Positions 33,660-43,994 of a stretch of 64,000 nt of DNA are shown piece after piece; within the stretch, counting starts at the first letter, position 1; every line of letters starts with the position of its first letter. Under the pieces are notes generated by a model. The model was not told where the DNA came from and made no database searches. It worked only from the letters and a program-made list of their open reading frames with translations. The position numbers and the translations under genes are program-made. Origin of the DNA: Cunninghamia lanceolata (Eukaryota > Streptophyta > Pinopsida > Cupressales > Cupressaceae). The DNA lies in contig BSBN01001150.1 in NCBI GenBank assembly GCA_027924645.1, positions 3,596,001 to 3,660,000 of the forward strand, read 5' to 3'.

Positions 33660-34283
33660 TTATAACACTAAATCCTTGAAGTTCAAGTGAATAGAGACAA
33701 TCAATGAGATATGCCTCTGTCGACTTAGAGCATCTACTACTTGGTTCTCTTTACCTTTGATATAACTTATCTCAAATTCATAGTCAGTTATCAATTCCAA
33801 CCATCTTCTTTGTCCAACATTCAGATGAGGTTGGGAAAATATATACTTGAGACCTTGATGGTCTGACTTCAGTTCAAAAGGATTTCCCAGCAAATAGTGT
33901 CGCCACACTTGCAAAGCATCCACAACTGCTGCTAACTCTAAGTCATGAAGAGCATAATTCTACTCATATGCTCTCAACTTTCTAGATTCATAGGCTGCCA
34001 CTCGCCCATTTTGCATAAGAAATCCTCCTAAAACTTCACCTGAGGCATCAATGATTACAACAAATTGACCTTTCAGATTAGGAACTTTCAATATTGGTGA
34101 AGTTGTCAATCTCTCTTTTAACTGATTAAATGTCTCTTGACATTTTTCTGACAAGTCAAAATGCTTTCCTTTTCTTTGAAGCAAAGTGATTGGGTTTTCA
34201 ATTTTAGAAAAATTCAATACGAAATTCCTATAATATCTAGCTAAGCCCATGAAACTGTGCACTTCATGCACATTCTTTGGCAC
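33660..34283 (-). pseudogene. gypsy2 RNase H and RT connection
   Basis: Minus-strand sense reads HSFMGLARYYRNFVLNFSKI (the RT-RNase H connection), VIIDASGEVLGGFLMQNGR (RNase H first Asp), a stop at 33958-33960, and then DLELAAVVDALQVWRHYLLG and KSDHQGLKYIF. It ends in YIKGKENQVVDALSR, the hallmark end of gypsy RNase H. Part of this connection is duplicated immediately upstream (34164-34683). Confidence 0.85.
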
Positions 34284-34683
34284 AATCCACTCAAGTATAG
34301 CTTGGATCTTCGTAGGATCTACTAAAATTCCTTCAACTGATATTATATATCCTAGATATTGTATCTCTTTCTAAAATAAAGTACACTTAGAAAGCTTCCC
34401 ATACAACTTATGTTCCCTCATAACACTTTCCTTTTCTCTAAAGCAAAGTGATTAGGTTTGCAATCTTATAAAAGTTCAATACGAACTTCCTATAATATCT
34501 AGTTAGCCCCATGAAATTGTGCACTTCATTCACATTCTTTGGCGCATGCCACTCAAGTATAGCTTGGATCTTCATAGGATCTATTGAAATTCCTTCAACT
34601 AATATTATATGTCCTAGATATTGTATCTCTTTCTAAAATAAAGTACACTTAGAAAGCTTCCCATACAACTTATGTTCCCTCAA
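34164..34683 (-). repeat. 262 bp tandem duplication inside gypsy2 pol
   Basis: 34164-34425 and 34426-34683 are two head-to-tail copies of the segment that encodes the RT-RNase H connection, including YLGHII, PKNVHEVHSFMGL and PKNVNEVHNFMGL. I count about 20 differences over 258 bases, roughly 8%. The unit length is not a multiple of three, so the duplication itself breaks the frame. Its divergence suggests it arose long ago, possibly soon after insertion. Confidence 0.85.
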
Positions 34684-34689
34684 CCATTG

Positions 34690-35300
34690 CAGAACTAATC
34701 ACAAATGCTGCAAGTACTCTTCCTCATTCTTAGAATATATAAGAATGTCATCTAGAAACACTAGAATAAATTTATCCAAGCAATCTCAAAAAACATTGTT
34801 CATCAAATTTATGAATGTTGTAGGGGCATTCGTAATTCCAAATGGTAAAACTGTGAACTCATAATGTCCATACCTTGTTCTGAAAGTTCTTTTATGAATA
34901 TCTTCATCTTTCAATCTCAGCTAATGATATCTAGATCATAGATCGATCTTTGAGAATACTTTTGCGCCCCGCATCTAATAAAAAATATCACCAATACATG
35001 GTAGAGGATACTTATTCTTTATCATTGCTTTGTTGAGCATACGATACTCTATACATAGACGCAAGGTTCCATCCTTCTTTTTGACAAAGATCACATGTGC
35101 TCCCTAAGGTGAAACACCGGGTCTAATAAACCCTTTATCCAATAGTTCCTAAAGCTGGGCTTTCAATTCCATGAACTCCGTAGTAGTCATATGGTATGAT
35201 GCCTTTGATATCAGCTCATATCCAATTATTACATCAATAGAGAAATCAAAAGCTCTCTTCTGAGGTAACCCCAAAAGTTCATCTAGAAAGACATCCCAAA
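34690..35300 (-). pseudogene. gypsy2 reverse transcriptase, broken
   Basis: Minus-strand RT sense, in order: KGFIRPGVSP-stop-[28 protein letters not shown]-stop-[20 protein letters not shown], and the catalytic [11 protein letters not shown] near 34733-34765. This order and wording are chromoviral. Several stops replace Trp or Gln codons, for instance SP-stop-GA where families have SPWGA. No long uninterrupted frame survives. Confidence 0.82.
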
Positions 35301-35479
35301 AATCTCATAGGAAAGGATAGTTCTCCAAGGGTACCTTTTGTTTACTAGGATCCTCTTCTACTTGTTCCATTTTGACTGTAAAAAGTTGACATCCTTTTTG
35401 CCTAGTCCTCTTCAATTACATAACAAAGATTGGTCTGATCTTGACTTCTCTTTGTGTGCCTTACAGATGGACTTTATTT

Positions 35480-35800
35480 CCTACATCATCTAGACACTCA
35501 ACTATTTTTGCAAAACAGTCAACATTGGCCCTATGTCTCAATAACCAATTTCCTAGTATAACATGATAGGAACCTAGGGGGGCTACAAAAAAATTCACCT
35601 CAATTGAAAAACTAGGAAGATCAATTTTGGCTTCAAACAGGCATTTCTCTACCTAAGCTTTAGTCTAGTTAACATATTCAATTGACCAGGGTTTAGCCAT
35701 ATATCCATCTCTTCTAGGAAATTTATTCAATACTCTTGGAGAAATAAAACTTGCAGTTGCTCCAGTATCAATTCAAATAGAAATAAGAACTCCAAACATA
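35480..35800 (-). pseudogene. gypsy2 aspartic protease, broken
   Basis: Minus-strand sense IDTGATASFISPRVL near 35735-35775 is the retropepsin active site (Asp-Thr-Gly-Ala). It is followed by GSYHVILGNWLLRHRANVD, the second conserved part of the fold. Stops interrupt it. It lies between the gag knuckle and RT, as expected. Confidence 0.75.
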
Positions 35801-35929
35801 GTACTTGTCATCTCTATGGGAGTAATCTGGTACTCCACCTGGCGATTGTCCAAAGCTGTATGGATCCTTTATTCAAAAGCTGCTTGCTGGGTAGGTAATG
35901 CGCTACTATACTGATGAAATCCTTGGTTC

Positions 35930-36999
35930 TTGATTGGACATTGATTTGCATAAGATCTCCACCACAAGAGAAACATCCCCCTGGAGGTCCTCACTTTTTA
36001 GCAGGTTTGCTTGTATTACTATCATTCTTCTAGAAATTGTTATTGTTTTTCTTCTCATTTATAGGTCCATTCCTGTTATTTCTAAAGCCCTTGTCACTTT
36101 TCTTATTCACATCCTATTTATCTTTCCTTTCTTGAAAGGTTGAGAAGATTGTGACTTATTAAAGCTCTTGCGATTCTTCTCGTGATTTGTAGAAATTGAC
36201 TTTAGTTTTTGCTCTTGTTTGATTGCCTTCTTAAAAACTTGGTCCATAGTGGTAGGACCATGCACATCCACTTCTCCACCTATCTGGGAATTCAAACCCA
36301 TGATGAATTTTTGAATTTAGAACCTTTCATCCTTCTGATATTGTGGCACATACTTCTAGAGATGGGTGAACTTTTCCTAATATTCAACCACTGACATTTC
36401 TCCTTGTCACAGCTTCTAAAAATTTGTTAGCTTTTGGTCGAAGAAAAGATGTGGTAACCACCTTTGTCGAAATATGACCACAAAATGATTCCAGGTTAAG
36501 CTCAATGAACTTAGCCCCAGTTCCATTTTCTTGTTCATCCACCACATAGACGGTTCACTTGCCAGTTGATAGGCACCCCATACTACCTTGGTTATCTTAG
36601 ATTAGTTTCTGATCTCAAAATACTTTTCCATCTCTGTCAATGAAGCTTTTGTAGCATCACCACTAACTGTTCCATCGAACTTGGGTGGCATCACTTTCTT
36701 CATATCTCTTGACAGCTCTAAAGCAAGTCTATTTCTCCTTTCTTCTTGAGAGTTAGTCTTATCAACATCCTCCCTTCATTCACTACGAGAACTGGGTTCA
36801 TGGACATAATCATCATCCCCTACATGCGAGTCTTCTTTTTCTCCTTCAGGTCTATCTTGGCCCCTCACTTCCTGTTCTAGGTTTCCAAGCCTTTCTTTGG
36901 TTTCATTCAACATGGTCAATATCTAATTGAGCTTAGTCATTGGGGTTTCAGAAGGATTCGACTCTTCTTGACTATCTCTGAGATTTGTTCAAGTTTGAA
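35930..36999 (-). pseudogene. gag: gypsy2 gag, broken
   Basis: Minus-strand Gag remnant. An N-terminal helical and acidic part (LNETKERLGNLEQEVRGQ, then EEERRN-like sequence) leads to MPPKFDGTVSGDATKASL and TEMEKYFEIRN, the start of the capsid domain. Basic linker sense lies near 36107-36301. A partial knuckle, PGGCFSCGG, lies near 35965-35985; its later ligands are lost to a frameshift. Upstream of about 36999 the sense is lost at the junction with the F2 insertion. Confidence 0.72.
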
Positions 37000-38450
37000 C
37001 CATGATGATACTCTATATCACACTTGATATTTGTATTAAGTTATAGATTAGAATTCAGAAATAATGTATCTCATTAATTCAAAATTCATCATTAAATCTA
37101 TTCATAGAACTCAGATTTGTGCAAAACAATCTCATATTTATTATAGTTTATTTTGGGTATAAATACATCCTTATTTAGATAGGTAACTGTTGATCATGAT
37201 ATTAGTCATAAACAAACATAGAATACAAGTACACATTAACCTTTATTAATCTTGAAAGATACGATGAATTCAGAGAATTCATGATCCCAAGTCTCTGGTG
37301 ATTAGGTCTTAATCTTCTGACGTTACTCAGAGGTTGATGTACATTGCTGTTTCCATTTTGGGGCCTTACGTGAATCTCATCATTAGGATTCTATTTTTGT
37401 AAAGATGCTAGACAGAGAGTTATTTTATATAGCATATACCTCTAAATGATATGTATATACTCAATTCTTTGCATGATATTTATCATTTTGACATGCTTTA
37501 ATCTCAAATATGTTGAATATGTTCAATTATCTACGAGATGTCTGCATATTTGCACTATTTACTTAAGATTGTCAATTATTTGCAATTGTGATGGTGAATT
37601 GTTCTGAAATTGAAAGAAATTGAAATAACTACTTCAAATAATGTTGAACCTTCAGTTATTGATCTACATACACACTTGATACTGTCATTAGGAGAAGAAA
37701 TCAAACCATATGTTCACCAAGATATTCCACAGCTAGATATAGTTGATGCAAACTTCAGAGGATGGTGAATGAAAACAATACATGCAAAATGATGAGCACT
37801 CCAAGGGACGCAACAAATCAAAGCACATATCCATAATTTAGATGCAGATTACTCAAGATTTACGAAGATTTGTAATCAAAATGCTCTTCTCTTTCATTAA
37901 GTATGCAAAAGACATGTACATATACAATAGCTTTGAAATGAGTCCTGAATACTTCAGCAAACAGATTTCAATTAAGTTTCAAATGTTTAAAATGAGGCAT
38001 CCCTGCACCTTTTATAGTACAAGGTGAGGGAGTGGTTACAATAGATCGATGATCAAGATTTATCTATGAAGATGTACGGTGAATATTATTCTTTGACTTT
38101 GTCAACACTATCATGTGGCACAAGTTGCCAGCTAGCAACCATCTGAAATACTTATTTTCGCTAAGTATCAGACGCTTATGCTTCTCTGTGGTGCATCCTC
38201 ATCTACTTTACACATCTCAGGCTCCTCATCATCATCAGGTGCATCACTTCCTGTATCCTCATCATCCTGCTGATGATCTCCTTGTATATGGACCTGTACA
38301 AATGTCTGGATATTCTCATATAACTACACTATTCACTCTATTTCTCTGTCATCTTAAGTTTTTGCTTTGATCATGGCGTGCCTGTGTGTTTGATATTTGC
38401 CTTGGAGATTTTCTAACTTACTTCTCCTACTACTAGATGTTTCGTTGTAA
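37000..38450 (-). other. F2 downstream region, LTR-like, no coding sense
   Basis: No coding sense is seen. On the minus strand this stretch follows a Copia-like purine tract (38451-38468) and contains TATAAAA at 38010-38016. A leader-like stretch follows, and an AATAAA-type signal lies near 37250. That arrangement suggests a 3' LTR, but no matching copy exists in the window. The left edge near 37000 is approximate. Confidence 0.4.
38010..38016 (-). promoter_or_regulatory. TATA box in the F2 downstream region
   Basis: TATAAAA on the minus strand, in the context TACTATAAAAGGTGC, is a strong TATA match, placed as in the U3 of an LTR. No gene lies directly after it, which is why it reads as LTR-derived rather than as a host promoter. 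Confidence 0.45.
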
Positions 38451-38468
38451 TTCTCCACCTTGACTTTG
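38451..38468 (-). promoter_or_regulatory. Possible polypurine tract directly after F2
   Basis: CAAAGTCAAGGTGGAGAA on the minus strand lies a few codons past the F2 stop. AAGGTGGAGA is a common plus-strand primer of Copia elements. The following bases, TTACAAC, lack the expected TG, so the LTR start is not confirmed. Confidence 0.4.
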
Positions 38469-38480
38469 ATCCTCATGATC

Positions 38481-41400
38481 TTATCCATAGTTTCTTCCGT
38501 TAGGTGGTTTAGAGGATTGATCATCAGTTACTTGTTGAAAATTGCTATGTAGAGCTTTAATGGCAAACTCTTCATCTTGATTTTCTATTTTACCTTGTAC
38601 CTTTCCCTCCAACACTTCCAAAATTTCAGCTTCACATGACATCATATTATGTAGCTTCATGCTGATATCTCGTAGTTTATTGTTGCATCTTTTAAGCACA
38701 TCACATTCAAATCTGATGTCTTTGTACGATATGTCTATCATTGGTGCATTATTGTTATTTAGCACCTGCTTACTTATGAGAATTTGAGGGTCAATCCTCT
38801 TTATCTCTTCCAAGATAGTCAAAACTTTCTCTAGCTGAAAAGACCTATTCCCGATCTCCTTCTGTAATTTATCTACCTTCTTCTTGGAGATGCCTAAAGA
38901 ATTCCACCTCTTCAAAGAGGCTTTTACTAATTCCTCTACTCCATCAAATATGGATAACATCCACTTTCTCATTATGGATGACTCATGCTTCATGAGATCC
39001 AGTTTATTTACCTCATCCTGAGAAATAGCAGTCAATGGGATTGCATGATCACTTGATGTATCATCAGGGTTAATTAACCCTTTTATATAAGCATGCAACT
39101 GAGCAATGTGCTCCTTGTGCTGCTTATTTTTCTCTTTTTCTCTCTTCACCCTCTGGGTTAATGAATCAATTATATCTTTGCCTTCCTGGCCCTCTTGATC
39201 TTCATTAGCAAACCCCAAATCCACTGTGCTAATCTGGAATTCATCTAGAGTAATCTTCTGTATCCACCATCATGTTTGATGGGGAGGGTGATTTTCTTTT
39301 CTCCTCCTCATGATGCTCTTCATGAGGGTGATCTTTGGGTATATCATCCTGTTGAGAAACTTCTTTTTCTGGAAGGTGATCCTGTTGATCATCTACATTT
39401 TTTTCATGATCCTGATCTTTTACTTCTTCTATTTTGGGTTCAGCTGATGTATCATGATGTTTCTAACCCATATCTGGAGCTTGGCTATCCACTTTTTTCT
39501 ATTTTAACTCTTTAATACTTTCCATTTTATCAGGTGTACCTACCATATCTTTAGGATTTACATCCTCTTCACATGTCAGATCTATTGTTGCAGGACTTGT
39601 TACCTAATCAATTAATGCATCTAGCCCCATTTGTTGTGCAATTTTCTCTGGGCTCTTTTCCTTTTCTGATTCCACTTGCTTCATCTCCTATAACACTGTC
39701 TGTACTGATGGAGTTCCATGAGGAGTTATTCGAGTGCCAGTAGCAAGGGTTTCCATTCTTTGTGAAGTTACATCCTTCACAACCTCATCATCAGATAGGT
39801 CAACTGTCTCATCCAATGAGACAAGACCACTTTGTAGTACCTTAGAGGCTTCTTTCATCTATTCTTCTACTAACTCAGTTTTAAACTTTACAATGGTGAG
39901 AAGTGGAACATTATGCTGCAATTCCTTCTTAAATACTTATCCACCTGCTCCCCTCAACATTATGGGAGTTTGTTTTATTTCACCTCTCATAGAAGTCCTT
40001 GGTTTCTTAGGTGTAGTGGCTGCCACCTAAGGTGCTTTTCTTTTTCTAGTGAATGATATAGGGCTTTCCTCTTCCTCAGGATCCTCATCTAGAGGAATAT
40101 CCTCTTCTACTTCCTTATGTGAGGCTTGACCCTCCTCATATGTTTCAGTAGGTTGTGCAGCTACCCTCTGGATCTTTTTAGCCTTTTGTTTCTCCTGAGG
40201 AGGCTGTGCTGACGATGTCGATGCTTGTTCCGATTCTAGTGCATCTTCAGCTGGCACTATCACTCTTTCATTTATAACCCCGTTGGGTTCAGTATCAATT
40301 TTTCTACCTCTTGAAGGTCTTTTGCTTTTGTCAGGAGGTGGTACTTTTTTAGCCTTTCTCTTCTCAAATAAGAAGTCATCATATTCATCCTCATCAATTT
40401 CCTGTCTTTTCTTCTTGTTGTCTACCGTGATGGCAACACCTTTTTTCTTCAGTACGTTTATCTGTTCATCCACCCAAGCTTGGGTTAGCTGTAATATCCT
40501 ACCTGTGAATGGATCTAAGGATATATCTTCTTGTATAGTGAGATCCGGCATAGAGATAGTATCATTATATATCTTTTTCTCTTCATATTCATTAGCCATT
40601 ATCATTCCATCATCTTTCTTTAGTTGTGCTGGGATGGAGATGCAATCAAAGGTCTTGATTTGGTTAAGTGTTAACCTTTGATACCTTCTTCTTCGAGCTT
40701 CAGCTTCATCTTCACAATCTACTGAGAAGTCTTCTAGATGCCTTCTGTGGATGGGTTTGCCCATGATCTTCTGCATCCTCCCATATGGATCATATGATCT
40801 TATCAATGGAAAAGGCTAGAAATTCATCATTGCTAGGCCAGCTATGGTTTTCTTTATATTCTCAGAATTTGGGCACATATACCAACCCATTGTAATTGGA
40901 AACAATACTGGTGGAAGCTTGTTGTTTGCCTTTTAGGCATTCAGTATTGTAGAGATTTGTCTTAGAAACTCCATTAAGACAACAACATCAGTAGGGTATC
41001 TTGGGAGCATGAGAGGCTCCTCCCCAAAACCTTCAATCTTGATATAAGAGAAAGTTGCAAATTGAATAAACCAGGCTCCATGCCTGTATATAACTTCCTG
41101 AGCTTCCATGCTCAGTCTTTTAGTTCTATTATCCTCCATTGTTCTTACCAGATGCATAGAGAATGCATCATTCACCATTTTATAATCTTGGAGGTAATTC
41201 ACTCTTTGTAACTAGGGATGATGATCCCATATGTGTGCATCATTGGTCGTGCCACCAATTCTCCCAACTATAGTCAATGCATCAAATGTACCCTTGTAGG
41301 CACATGAATAAACTATGTATGAGGCCATATAGAATGAACAATCTGGACCTCCTAGGTTCATCAGCTGCTCATCTAGAGCATCAATTATCATCTTGGCCCA

Positions 41401-42039
41401 CATTGGCTTGTTATCTGTATAAAGGCACATCAGGATGACTGCATACATCCAGTCCTTAAAAGTTCCACCATCAGGCTGGCCTGTCACTCTGCTAAGCAGG
41501 GCTATCATGTACTGGTATTCATCATCAATGCCATATTTGTATAAGTGCACTAGAAGTTTAGCTACTCCAGGGTAAGGACTATTCTTCGCCCTCCATTGGT
41601 ACATTTTCTTCTTGGCAGGCTTCTTGTTATTTTCATATTCTACTTTCGACTTCTTCAAATCTATGTTAGTAACTTTCCTACCCAACGACAAACTGAATGT
41701 GGCAGCAAGACCTTTGATAGACAGATCAACATACACTCTACCATGCTTTTCTACCGTCCTGGTCTCTGGGTTTTATTTTCTCGCACATTCAATAACCAGC
41801 TCAGGAGTTTCCATGGAATAAGAGAAACCAGCTACATTCCACATCCCAGATACAAAAACTACATCCAGCAGGGTGTTGTTACTCTTCTCGTCGCTTATCT
41901 TAGCTGACCATGTAGCCAGATCAATATTTCCCTGGTGTGTATCTGTAATGGCTCCGTATTTGAATTGGACACCCTCAAGATGAGCAAACATCAGTTTTAG
42001 GAATTCTGCCTCTGACTTAGCTAATTGCTTGTCCGCCAT
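38481..42039 (-). pseudogene. F2: long unknown protein, paralogue of F1, with in-frame stops
   Basis: No known function. From ATG at 42039 one frame runs to about 39290, then a single shift leads into the last 247-codon piece ending at 38481: about 1,186 codons. In-frame stops lie at 41773-41775, 41212-41214, 40933-40935, 40816-40818 and 40027-40029, with several more between 40000 and 39250. The N-terminal part aligns with F1: GNIDLATWSAKI, WAKMIIDALDEQL, YRHGAWFIQFATFSYIKI, RLTLNQIKTFDCISIPAQL. A Lys/Glu-rich linker follows (KKKRQEIDEDEYDDFLFEK, KRPSRGRKIDTEP). The C-terminus is coiled-coil-like (VDKLQKEIGNRSFQLEKVL, LTILEEIKRIDPQILI). It lies inside gypsy2 between its leader and gag. The start follows a putative intron acceptor by ten bases. 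Confidence 0.68.
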
Positions 42040-42045
42040 GAGTGC

Positions 42046-42244
42046 CTGCAATGGAACAAGGCTTGTCTTACAATTTTGTACCACATGCATGTATATACGT
42101 TATATCTTCACTATTCATCATGCATATTATACTCTTTCCTTATTTCTTTTATCTCGATATGCATAATTCAAAACTTTAAACTAGTAAACATCATGATACC
42201 TGGATATGCAGAACATGACAACAAGAGGGCTTCAAATTACTTAC
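42046..42244 (-). other. Putative intron just before the F2 start codon
   Basis: On the minus strand CACATCAG is followed by GTAAGT, a near-ideal donor (42244 downward). CTTGTTCCATTGCAG ends at 42046, with the F2 ATG ten bases on. The length would be 199 bp. An intron in this place matches the one proposed for F1. Confidence 0.55.
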
Positions 42245-42629
42245 CTGATGTGCTTATCCTCTTGATTATGCTAATGATTGTCTGAAAGTGATCTTGATAC
42301 TGATGACTTTCGCGTGCTTCATTCTGCTGTAAACTTTGTGCGTCCAGATGTTGTTCATCAGAGGGTTCAGAAGCTTAGTTCTCTGTAAAAATTGGTTTAT
42401 CGCAAGGTAAATGTAAAATGACTCGGTAAATTCATTTTAAACTTATGCATCGGGTCACTTAGGGTAAAATTAGGGCAAAATCCAGATGAATTGATCTTAA
42501 TCATTGATTTTCTGTATGGAAACTCAGGATCTCGCTAGGTGTATGTTTCAGGTTCGTAATCGGTGGGAACCACCTACCACATCTGCATGCATTTAATGTT
42601 ATGGTGGCAAGGCACGGGGTAATCTTTGC

Positions 42630-42990
42630 AGGATAGGATGATATTCAAATATCAGGTGATATTTGGATATCAGTTGATATTTGGATATCGGGTGATGTTT
42701 AGATATGATGGTCCCTTGGACTAAAATAACCCCTCGTCGGAATACCTTGATGACATCATCAAGAATGACTTGGTTCAGCATTGTAGCATTATGATGTCAT
42801 TGTCATGTTAGGTAGGAAGGGTCATGTTTGGAAATATACCTCCACGAGGTAAAAGGATGATGACATCATCATCATGTTTATTCTTTGTCTATCAGGTTTG
42901 GATGATGTCATCATGATATTGGCTTAGGGTGATATTTTGCGACAGGATGATATTCAAATATCGGGTGATATTCAGGAATACGATCTTTGT
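42630..42990. repeat. Cluster of GATATTTGGATATC units upstream of F2
   Basis: Around 42640-42705 an 18-base unit (GGTGATATTTGGATATCA and variants) repeats about 3.5 times. Related units recur at 42945-42985 and in single copies elsewhere. Each unit contains the near-palindrome GATATTTGGATATC. They lie in the F2 promoter/leader region. They could be promoter elements or simple sequence drift. Confidence 0.65.
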
Positions 42991-43098
42991 GAAAATATAA
43001 TGTTATTTGACGAGTAGATACCTCTATCACCTAAAGTTGACATCCGGATGTTCAGAGCAAATGATTTTATCGGGTGATAATATCAGATCGGGGTGATC

Positions 43099-43105
43099 TT
43101 TTATA
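43099..43105 (-). promoter_or_regulatory. TATA box upstream of F2
   Basis: TATAAAA on the minus strand, in the context ATCCTATAAAAGATC, lies about 850 bases before the putative donor at 42244. It could start a long leader that includes the GATATTTGGATATC repeats. Motif evidence only. Confidence 0.4.
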
Positions 43106-43418
43106 GGATGACAGATATTAAGAAATATGATCCTCCCCTCGGAATATCAGGTTTGACCAGATCTTTGACTCATTATAACTTTTGTTCCCTAAGGAATATT
43201 AGGGTGATCCAAAAGTTAAACTTGCATGAAATTTTGTGCTTTTTTCAACCATGAGGTTATTGAACTGAAATATGGACTTTGACAAATTTACCTCATGATG
43301 ATGACTTACCCAGTCCCTTTATGCAGGATCATCTGCATGACATACTTTTACCAGACCGCCAGCAAGCAGAAAAACACAAGCAAAGCCAAACAAAAGGTTG
43401 GGTCCCTATTTTGTCAAG

Positions 43419-43886
43419 TTAAAATGGGGCGTGTTGTGTAACCACACAATAGTAAATCAAACAAGAATACATGTCACTGTTAGTTAAAGGACATTCCTTA
43501 GGTTCCTCTTCCCCATCAGAATCCAGTAAAACAAATTTAGAGGGTGGATGTACATGCAGGTACTCCTCCAACACCTCTTTTCCTAAAGTAGGGGCATCAT
43601 GACCACACCGAAATGGTATGTCACGACTAGGAGATGGTTTACTCTGTTTAACCACAAGAGTAGGAACAATGGGTTTCTTATCTAGTTCATTGCATCATTT
43701 CTTTTCTAGTCGAATACACTTAAGAGCATTAGCCAATTTTTTAGAGTCTTCCAGCCATGCACTCTTAGCATAGTTAATATGTTCTCAGAGTTTTACCTTC
43801 TTAGTTGGTTCTTTCTTAACCACTATCTTGGATAAGTTCTAAGGAATAGACTTCCTAGTAGTTTTCTTGGTTCTTATCCATGCCAT
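43419..43886 (-). pseudogene. gypsy2 leader ORF, basic then acidic, unknown
   Basis: Between the gypsy2 primer site and the F2 insertion, one minus-strand frame runs from ATG at 43886 to 43419, about 155 codons, interrupted by three stops. It is Lys-rich at first (MAWIRTKKTTRKS, VVKKEPTKKVK), then reads CGHDAPTLGKEVLEEYLHVH and FVLLDSDGEEEPKECPL. I recognise no domain. It could be the original N-terminal part of gypsy2 Gag, separated from the rest by the F2 insertion. It could also be a leader ORF of the element. Confidence 0.45.
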
Positions 43887-43983
43887 TCTGGTATAAAACC
43901 AATTTCAAACATTAGCCAATCTGGTGAATGTTGACAAGTTTTCTCGTAGTGAGCTCCTAGGTCCATGTGTTGAACCTAGTTTT

Positions 43984-43994
43984 CTCTAATACCA
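43984..43994 (-). promoter_or_regulatory. gypsy2 primer binding site, tRNA-iMet type
   Basis: On the minus strand TGGTATTAGAG lies two bases after the LTR end GGTATGTTACA. It matches the initiator-Met primer TGGTATCAGAG except for one C-to-T change. Initiator-Met priming fits a chromovirus. Confidence 0.8.

Noticed and set aside
40283..40681. 132-codon plus-strand frame with many Ser and Phe
   Set aside because: Antisense of the Lys/Glu-rich F2 linker; Ser/Phe-rich composition is the expected reverse of AAG/GAA codons.
36990..43420. CAAGTT at 36990-36995 and 43415-43420 as the target duplication of the F2 insertion
   Set aside because: A six-base match among many possible junctions is weak, the would-be ends are not TG...CA and show no inverted repeat, and no uninterrupted gypsy2 copy is available for comparison.
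43840..43890. Histone H3-like N-terminus (MAWIRTKKTTRKS)
   Set aside because: The likeness is a dozen residues of basic, Thr-rich sequence; nothing after it resembles a histone fold.
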